5,818 nt of DNA from Gammaproteobacteria bacterium (GTDB lineage Bacteria; Pseudomonadota; Gammaproteobacteria; Pseudomonadales; Pseudohongiellaceae), in the NCBI GenBank assembly GCA_016762995.1, contig JAESUT010000214.1:1-5818 (forward strand), given 5' to 3'. The notes below the pieces were generated by a model, which was given only the letters and a program-made list of their open reading frames with translations, had not been told where the DNA came from and ran no database searches. The translations under genes were made by a program, and so were the position numbers. This document shows positions 1 through 4,101 of the stretch, piece by piece (within the stretch, counting starts at the first letter, position 1; each line of letters starts with the position of its first letter).

Positions 1-366
1 CAATTCACCTCCGGCTTCAATAGCGTTCCAACTTTCATAGACAGCTAGAAACGAAAACAAGGCAAGACCGAAGGTACATAGCAGGGAAAGTGTAGGAATT
101 AACGCGAAAAACACACGCGGGAACCTAGAAGGAATGGAGCGCAGCTCGGGCTTGCTCAACACTTCCTTGAGGATTGTACCCTCATTCCCTATCTCGTCTC
201 GCGCTCTTTGTTGGGCTGCGCCCTCGGATAAGCCCTCGTCTATCGCTCGATTCTTTAATTCAGCAAAGTGCGATTTCAACTCTAAGATGGTTCTCCTAGC
301 ATATTTCGGCGCAACACGATTCTTTAACATACCGATGCGTAGTTCCTGCCAATTTAGTTCTGACAT
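1..366 (-). CDS. PadR-associated membrane protein with an N-terminal HAAS/permease-prefix-like helical domain (partial, 3' end off window)
   Basis: 122 codons are visible from ATG 366-364, and the frame is still open at base 1. Residues 1-75 are charged and helical, with the pattern RRTILELKSHFAELKNRAID, then DEGLSEGAAQQRARDEIG, ending in SKPELRS. This resembles the N-terminal domains of small membrane proteins encoded next to PadR regulators (DUF1700/HAAS or permease-prefix type). A hydrophobic segment at about residues 84-110 is a likely transmembrane helix, followed by ESWNAIEAGGEL at the edge. The start is well supported: GAGGAG lies at 378-373, 6 nt upstream and inside padR, and the gene overlaps the end of padR by 13 bp, which suggests translational coupling. 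In such pairs the membrane protein is thought to work with the PadR regulator, but its molecular role is poorly defined. The family assignment comes from the residue pattern and the context, without a profile search. If the protein continues into a permease domain, it could be an ABC-type permease with a prefix domain. Confidence 0.8.
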   Translation of the reverse strand, partial: MSELNWQELRIGMLKNRVAPKYARRTILELKSHFAELKNRAIDEGLSEGAAQQRARDEIGNEGTILKEVLSKPELRSIPSRFPRVFFALIPTLSLLCTFGLALFSFLAVYESWNAIEAGGEL

Positions 367-695
367 ATCAATCTCCTCAAAATAGCCTCAACTCCGTTGT
401 TTATTCGATGCCAATCGTTCTCGATTGCTACCAAACGCTTCTTCCCCTTTGCTGTAGTCTGGTAATAGACACGCACCCTGCCCTTGACGAGCTTCTCCTT
501 CGCCTTGAGCAGCCCTCTCTGCTCTAGGCCGTGCAGCGTTGGATAGACAACCCCTTCTGCAAGCACGATAGACTCTCCCGATGTTAGACGTATAGCTCGT
601 ATCAACTCATAGCCATACATCTCCGATCTGCTTAGCAGCCTAAGGACTACTAGCTCCGGAATTCCAGACATGAATGCAGCATTGGTCTTAGCCAT
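354..695 (-). CDS. PadR-family winged-helix transcriptional regulator
   Basis: This 113-residue protein has the usual length of a short PadR regulator (PadR subfamily 2, one winged helix plus a dimerisation helix). The N-terminal helix (residues 11-23, GIPELVVLRLLSR) leads to the family-typical MYGYEL (26-31). The recognition-helix region EGVVYPTLHGLEQRGLL (47-63) matches the PadR pattern G-x-[LV]-Y-P-x-L-x-x-L-E-x-x-G. The wing follows (RVRVYYQTTAKGKKRL, 73-88), then a C-terminal helix (about 91-110) likely used for dimerisation. Start ATG 695-693 has TAGGAGT just upstream. It should act in the cytoplasm as a DNA-binding repressor, probably of its own operon. The downstream gene begins inside its last codons, so the two are very likely co-expressed. 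It lies 109 bp downstream of tetR on the same strand and could be read through from it. The ligand and targets cannot be inferred. Confidence 0.93.
   Translation of the reverse strand: MAKTNAAFMSGIPELVVLRLLSRSEMYGYELIRAIRLTSGESIVLAEGVVYPTLHGLEQRGLLKAKEKLVKGRVRVYYQTTAKGKKRLVAIENDWHRINNGVEAILRRLICQN
373..378 (-). promoter_or_regulatory. Shine-Dalgarno site for the membrane protein, inside padR
   Basis: GAGGAG on the minus strand lies 6 nt from ATG 366 and within the last codons of padR. A near-consensus site here fixes the start of the downstream gene and supports coupled translation of the pair. Confidence 0.75.
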
Positions 696-804
696 TGATT
701 ACTCCTAATGCATATTTGTTATAGGTATGATACTTGAAGCTAGATAAAGTTCCCACTATCCAGAAATAGTTGGAAATTTCTTGCCGAGCAGGCACTTTGA
801 AAAT
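696..804. other. Intergenic region upstream of padR, with small palindromes but no clear promoter
   Basis: This is the gap between the tetR stop codon and the padR start. It holds the padR ribosome site (TAGGAGT on the minus strand), a 9-bp palindrome GTAT-G-ATAC (725-733), ATGCAT (708-713), GAAATTTC (773-780) and the longer inverted repeat listed separately. Possible -10 hexamers for padR on the minus strand are TATAAC (723-718) and TATCAT (732-727), but neither has a convincing -35. padR may have a weak, activated or self-repressed promoter here, or may be read from tetR. Confidence 0.4.
752..773. repeat. Imperfect inverted repeat CCCACTAT-N6-ATAGTTGG between tetR and padR
   Basis: The arms 752-759 and 766-773 match at 7 of 8 positions around a 6-nt spacer. 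Read as RNA from the minus strand it could form a short hairpin after tetR, but it is followed only by AACTTTATC and has no real U-tract, so it would be a weak terminator. The alternative is an operator about 60-80 bp upstream of the padR start codon. The sequence does not decide between these. Confidence 0.4.
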
Positions 805-1404
805 TTACTGAGTAGGGTTTACTAGATGCTGATCCAATACGCTCATAGCCGTGTTCACTATATTGCGCATCTTCTGCTTGCTGGGGTTAGTTCTGGAGAG
901 CACGCGAATCCCCTGCACGCTGTGCTGGAGAAACTGGGCTAACGCCTTAGCGTCTGTTCCCTGCTTAAGCTCACCAATTTTAACCGCTCGATCTAGATGC
1001 TTCTTAAAAAATTTCTCGTTATCGCTATGAACTGTCTCGATAAATTCCACGATTTTGGCATCCTGCGATTGCTCGACAGTTGCGTTAGTGATCATGCAGC
1101 CGTTCACCCGTGTTTTATCTGCGGCTCGTGCGGCGATGGCATTCCAATATGCTCTGAATCCATGGATCGGGGAAACATCCTTCTCGATCAGTTCGAACAG
1201 AAACTGAGCGTTTTCTCGATAGCGTTGCAAAGTCTGTATGTACAATTCCCTCTTACTGCCAAACGTATTAAAGAGAGAGCCTTCTGACAGGCTCGCGCTC
1301 TTTGCCAATTGCTTGGTTGTCGTGGCCTTAAAGCCCTGCTGCCAGAATACCTTGAGCATCTGATCTAAGGCCTTATCTACGTCGAAATGTAATACGTCAG
1401 GCAT
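805..1404 (-). CDS. TetR/AcrR-family transcriptional regulator
   Basis: This 199-residue protein has the typical TetR length. Its N-terminal DNA-binding domain shows the family hallmarks: helix 1 (DKALDQMLKVFWQQGF, residues 10-25), TTTKQLAKSASLSEGSLF (28-45) as the helix-turn-helix, and FGSKRELYIQTL (48-59) leading into helix 4. The rest (about 65-195) is an all-helical ligand-binding and dimerisation domain. It contains RVNGCMITNATVE (99-111), similar to the G-C-L/M-x-x-N-x-x-x-E stretch of many AcrR-type repressors; the role of Cys103 is unknown. Start ATG 1404-1402 has AGAAGGG about 6 nt upstream. The gene is divergent from the TonB-dependent receptor and shares its control region. A 22-bp palindrome in the receptor promoter is the best operator candidate, so it is probably a ligand-responsive repressor of that gene. 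The ligand is not predictable. Confidence 0.95.
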   Translation of the reverse strand: MPDVLHFDVDKALDQMLKVFWQQGFKATTTKQLAKSASLSEGSLFNTFGSKRELYIQTLQRYRENAQFLFELIEKDVSPIHGFRAYWNAIAARAADKTRVNGCMITNATVEQSQDAKIVEFIETVHSDNEKFFKKHLDRAVKIGELKQGTDAKALAQFLQHSVQGIRVLSRTNPSKQKMRNIVNTAMSVLDQHLVNPTQ

Positions 1405-1426
1405 GATTCCCTTCTAATTCCTAGAG

Positions 1427-1448
1427 CCACGCACATTGTTAAGCGTGG
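1427..1448. repeat. Perfect 6-bp inverted repeat CCACGC-N10-GCGTGG in the tetR leader
   Basis: Arms 1427-1432 and 1443-1448 flank a 10-nt AT-rich spacer, 23-44 nt upstream of the tetR start codon. It could fold as a GC-rich hairpin in the tetR leader RNA, or be a second operator for self-regulation. Its arms do not resemble the 1491-1512 palindrome. Confidence 0.45.
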
Positions 1449-1464
1449 TTGTTGAGCAAGATAA

Positions 1465-1475
1465 TACAAATTGTA
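1465..1475. promoter_or_regulatory. Perfect palindrome TACAA-A-TTGTA overlapping a candidate tetR -10
   Basis: This 11-bp palindrome includes TACAAT on the minus strand (1475-1470), which matches the sigma70 -10 consensus at 5 of 6 positions and is the best tetR -10 candidate. TATTAT (1466-1461) is an alternative. The matching -35 (CTCAAA about 17 nt upstream) is weak. The symmetry may be only a by-product of AT-rich promoter sequence, or it may be a site for autoregulation. Confidence 0.35.
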
Positions 1476-1483
1476 GCAGCGCG

Positions 1484-1513
1484 TTGACTTTCTTTGAGCG
1501 ATCACTCTAAGAT
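1484..1513 (+). promoter_or_regulatory. Candidate sigma70 promoter of the TonB-dependent receptor gene
   Basis: TTGACT (1484-1489) matches the -35 consensus at 5 of 6 positions. TAAGAT (1508-1513), 18 bp further on, matches the -10 at 4 of 6. Transcription would start near 1520, giving a leader of about 80 nt before the ATG at 1599. It is the strongest plus-strand promoter candidate in the divergent region, and a palindrome fills its spacer. Confidence 0.55.
1491..1512. promoter_or_regulatory. Candidate TetR operator: 22-bp imperfect palindrome inside the receptor promoter
   Basis: The half-sites TCTTTGAGCGA and TCACTCTAAGA are inverted copies with 9 of 11 matching positions and no spacer; the mismatches are at half-site positions 5 and 9. 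The palindrome fills most of the spacer between -35 and -10 and overlaps the -10, so a bound dimer would block RNA polymerase. Length and symmetry fit known TetR-family operators. Binding by the neighbouring TetR is inferred from position. Confidence 0.5.
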
Positions 1514-1585
1514 GAATTTCATTCGCTTACAAGTAGCAGTGTGTACCAGCAAGAGAATACTCCACCCTAACAGTATCGAATAAAC

Positions 1586-1592
1586 AGGACGG
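1586..1592 (+). promoter_or_regulatory. Ribosome binding site that decides the receptor start
   Basis: AGGACGG lies upstream of three in-frame start candidates: TTG 1593, ATG 1599 and ATG 1608. The AGGA core is 9 nt from ATG 1599, an acceptable distance. It is only 3 nt from TTG 1593 and 18 nt from ATG 1608, so 1599 is preferred. Confidence 0.55.
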
Positions 1593-1598
1593 TTGATC

Positions 1599-3749
1599 AT
1601 GGTAGTCATGCGCTATACCAAGAACTGGTTACTAGGAATATCCTATGTAACCCTAGCATCCCTCACGAACATGGCACACGCACAGGAGTCGGCGGATAAC
1701 GATTCCACTATCACCTTCCCAGCCTCTTACTTCGCACAATTTAACCCAACTACGATTAACGACATGCTCGACCGTGTGCCGGGTATCGAACTAATTCGTG
1801 CCGGCAGCGGCACCCTAGCCAGTGATGGTGATCGCGGACTGGGCTCTGAATCACCAATCCTAATCGACGGTAAGCGCCTCGCCGGTAAGGCCAATGATAC
1901 GGACAGCCAATTGGCGAGAATATCCGCCGACGAAGTCGACTACATCGAAATAATACGCGGCACTTCTAGTGATTTGGATGTGCAGAACTCGGGCCAGATT
2001 GTCAATATCGTCTTACTCGAGTCAGAGTCGCGCTCCACCATCGCCTCCGAGGTAATTCTCAATTACCATGAAGATGGCACTACCAGCCCCGCCGGCACAG
2101 TCTCCTGGAGTCGTCAATTCGGCCCGTGGTCCTACTTGCTTAGCGGTCAGGTAAGCAACACCTACACGCATCGAGAAAATTTCGAAGAGAGCCTGCACGG
2201 AGATTTATCGCTGAACGAATACATCGACTGGGACCGCACTACCGACGAGACACAATATTCTGTTAACGCAAACGTCACTTACAGCCCCAGCAACCGCGAC
2301 CGATTTGCACTCAATCTACTCTACAACGAGAGCGAGCCTGAGAATGATGTGTTTCGTGTATTTACTGACTTCAATAGCGCCGCTGCGTTTTCCTTTCATG
2401 AAAGAGAAACGCTTCCCTCGAATAACGACAATTGGGAAATAGGCGGTGATTTTCAGCACCGATTCAATAATGGGAATCGCATCAAGGCCCTGTTTATTGT
2501 TAACGAAAATAATAAGGCGACCCTGCGAGAGCGTTTCCGAGCCGGCACTGTTGGTGGCGATGAGAACCCTACTCTGTACCTCGACACATCGAGCCGCTAT
2601 CAGGAACGCATTGTTCGGGCTTCGTACATTGCGAAATTAAGCGAGAATCAAGGCTTGGAGTTTGGTATCGAAGCTGCACAAACCATTCAAAATTCAAATT
2701 TACTGATAGCCGTGCCTTCCTCCACGCCGGGCAACCCGCTATATAACGGGCTAACGCCCATTGCTCTGCCGAATGCAAATTCGACCGTAGAGGAAGTGCG
2801 CTTCGAGCCCTTTGTCATACACAACTGGCAGATCAATTCGCGCATGTCTCTGGAAAGCTCGCTCGTTGCGGAATGGTCTGAGATTACGCAGGGCGGCGAC
2901 CTCAACAACAAGCGTGATTTCAACTTCGTAAAACCTAAGATCGATTTTCGTTACAACATAAACAATTCACTGCAGGCTAAGGCCTCTTTCGAGAAAGTTG
3001 TATCGCAGTTGAGTTTCGGCGATTTCTCGCGCAACACGAACCCCAGCGACGACGACGAGGACACCATAGCGGGCAATCCATCGCTCGAACCCGAAGAGAG
3101 TCTGCGCGCCGAAGTTGGGCTCGACTACCGCCTACCGAATGATGGTGGCGCAATCAATGCACGCTACTTCTATTACGACTTCGACAATAAGATTGGCAAG
3201 ATCGACATCTCACAAAACATAAACAATCTGCAATCGACCAATGGCAATGTTGGCCCAGGACAGGCCTACGGTCTGATTTTAAATGCCAGTATTCGACTGG
3301 GTTTCCTAAACCTTCCATCCGCGCTGTTGACCAGCGTGTTGACACTGCAGGAATCTGAGTTTGACGACGACCCCTTCACTCCCCGCGAGCATGGGTTTCG
3401 TCCCTTTGACAGAGGCGGCCTGAGGCTAGGCTACCGACACGATGTCACCTCACTGAATCTGAGTTATGGTTTCAACTGGTTACTGCTAATCAAGGGCGGT
3501 CGTCGTGGGTTCGACAATGACAACGAATTTGACTTTGTGCGGCCTGACACACTAAGCGCATTCGTCGAAAAAGTAGGCTATGCCGATTTCACCTATCGAC
3601 TAGAAGCGAATAACCTAAGTAATTTTCATGCTTGCGGCATTCGATATCGTTTCAATGGCTATGTTAGAGATAACGACGTGCGCGAGATTGAGCAGAACTG
3701 CTACACTACTGGACTGAGTGTTGCCTTCAAGATTCGCGGCACATTCTAG
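1599..3749 (+). CDS. TonB-dependent outer-membrane receptor (plug plus beta-barrel)
   Basis: With the ATG at 1599 the protein has 716 residues. Residues 1-28 form a signal peptide: RYTK, then a hydrophobic core, ending AHA before QE. A possible TonB box, DSTITF, lies at 35-40. The plug domain follows (about 45-140): INDMLDRVPGIEL (53-65), PILIDGKRL (86-94), VDYIEIIRG (113-121) and SGQIVNIVLL (131-140), all standard plug elements. The remainder alternates aromatic and polar residues like a barrel and ends in Phe (KIRGTF), the outer-membrane assembly signal. The NIVLL junction and overall size recall receptors with the outer-membrane beta-barrel family 3 fold, but this is a resemblance only. 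It should import a ligand across the outer membrane using TonB-ExbBD energy. Nothing in the sequence or neighbours identifies the ligand, and no ABC transporter or siderophore gene is adjacent. The only two cysteines, C679 and C701, are near the C-terminus. Divergent tetR probably regulates it. Confidence 0.93.
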   Translation: MVVMRYTKNWLLGISYVTLASLTNMAHAQESADNDSTITFPASYFAQFNPTTINDMLDRVPGIELIRAGSGTLASDGDRGLGSESPILIDGKRLAGKANDTDSQLARISADEVDYIEIIRGTSSDLDVQNSGQIVNIVLLESESRSTIASEVILNYHEDGTTSPAGTVSWSRQFGPWSYLLSGQVSNTYTHRENFEESLHGDLSLNEYIDWDRTTDETQYSVNANVTYSPSNRDRFALNLLYNESEPENDVFRVFTDFNSAAAFSFHERETLPSNNDNWEIGGDFQHRFNNGNRIKALFIVNENNKATLRERFRAGTVGGDENPTLYLDTSSRYQERIVRASYIAKLSENQGLEFGIEAAQTIQNSNLLIAVPSSTPGNPLYNGLTPIALPNANSTVEEVRFEPFVIHNWQINSRMSLESSLVAEWSEITQGGDLNNKRDFNFVKPKIDFRYNINNSLQAKASFEKVVSQLSFGDFSRNTNPSDDDEDTIAGNPSLEPEESLRAEVGLDYRLPNDGGAINARYFYYDFDNKIGKIDISQNINNLQSTNGNVGPGQAYGLILNASIRLGFLNLPSALLTSVLTLQESEFDDDPFTPREHGFRPFDRGGLRLGYRHDVTSLNLSYGFNWLLLIKGGRRGFDNDNEFDFVRPDTLSAFVEKVGYADFTYRLEANNLSNFHACGIRYRFNGYVRDNDVREIEQNCYTTGLSVAFKIRGTF

Positions 3750-3767
3750 AGCTAGGTTTTAGAGCTA
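3747..3767 (+). repeat. Tandem TAGAGCTA repeat at the end of the receptor gene
   Basis: TAGAGCTA occurs at 3747-3754, overlapping the receptor stop codon, and again at 3760-3767, separated by GGTTT. The second copy sits in TTTAG-AG-CTAAA. There is no stable hairpin plus U-tract, so no terminator is evident between the receptor and the next plus-strand gene. Confidence 0.35.
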
Positions 3768-3797
3768 AATTAGTTAACCGCGCAGAGTTTACGAAAA

Positions 3798-4091
3798 ATT
3801 CTACACATACTTCTTCATTTTCTAGTGCCGCTGCCGTTTGCGGCCGGTCTCTACAAGAAAGCCTGGTTAAAAAACTATGCTCTGATGCTTGCCGGGCTAT
3901 TGATCGATATAGACCACCTGCTAGCCGACCCAATCTATGATGCCGAGCGTTGCAGCATCGGCTTTCACCCACTGCATACCCCACTACCGGTCATTCTCTA
4001 CGTCATGCTACTGGTTCATCCAAAGACACGCGCGCTAGGCATCGGCCTGTGCCTGCACATCTTGCTCGATGGCATCGACTGCCTCGTCTAG
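3798..4091 (+). CDS. DUF6122-like small integral membrane protein, probable ATT start
   Basis: The reading frame is open from after TAG 3771-3773 to TAG 4089-4091. From ATT 3798 it gives 97 residues beginning MLHILLHFLVPLPF, which looks like the N-terminus of DUF6122 proteins as I recall them. No ATG is in frame. The first conventional start is GTG 3825 (88 residues), which would remove half of the first membrane helix. Conserved-looking elements are DIDHLLADPIYD (37-48), RCSIGFHPLH (51-60) and HILLDGIDC (87-95). Asp and His residues next to membrane helices recall YdjM-type membrane-bound metal-dependent hydrolases, so a metal site is possible but unproven. Four hydrophobic stretches (about 3-18, 26-37, 62-74 and 78-91) place it in the inner membrane. 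It follows the receptor by 48 bp with no clear terminator and may be cotranscribed. No good Shine-Dalgarno precedes either start. Its function is unknown. Confidence 0.8.
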   Translation: MLHILLHFLVPLPFAAGLYKKAWLKNYALMLAGLLIDIDHLLADPIYDAERCSIGFHPLHTPLPVILYVMLLVHPKTRALGIGLCLHILLDGIDCLV

Positions 4092-4101
4092 TAACGAACA
4101 G

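Larger units (their letters stand above)
1473..1544 (+). repeat. Direct repeat GTAGCAGYGYGT, two copies 60 bp apart
   Basis: Copies at 1473-1484 and 1533-1544 match at 10 of 12 bases, with C/T changes at positions 8 and 10. They bracket the receptor promoter: the first ends on the -35 and the second lies in the leader about 20 bp past the -10. They could be paired sites for a regulator, but two short copies could also be chance. Confidence 0.35.

Noticed and set aside
134..385. Plus-strand open frame of 83 codons
   Set aside because: It is antisense to the PadR-associated membrane protein, which has a strong ribosome site, domain-like sequence and operon context. The plus-strand translation resembles no family.
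997..1287. Plus-strand open frame of 96 codons inside tetR
   Set aside because: The minus-strand TetR has clear family motifs across this span, so the plus frame is its antisense shadow.
3756..3767. GTTTTAGAGCTA, identical to the start of the well-known S. pyogenes type II CRISPR repeat
   Set aside because: It is 12 nt only, with no second repeat at spacer distance, no anti-repeat and no cas gene. It lies in a short AT-rich gap after the receptor stop and is explained by the local TAGAGCTA duplication.
3727..3984. Minus-strand open frame of 85 codons over the receptor end and the DUF6122-like gene
   Set aside because: It lies antisense to two better-supported genes. The translation is rich in Arg and Cys without any recognisable domain.
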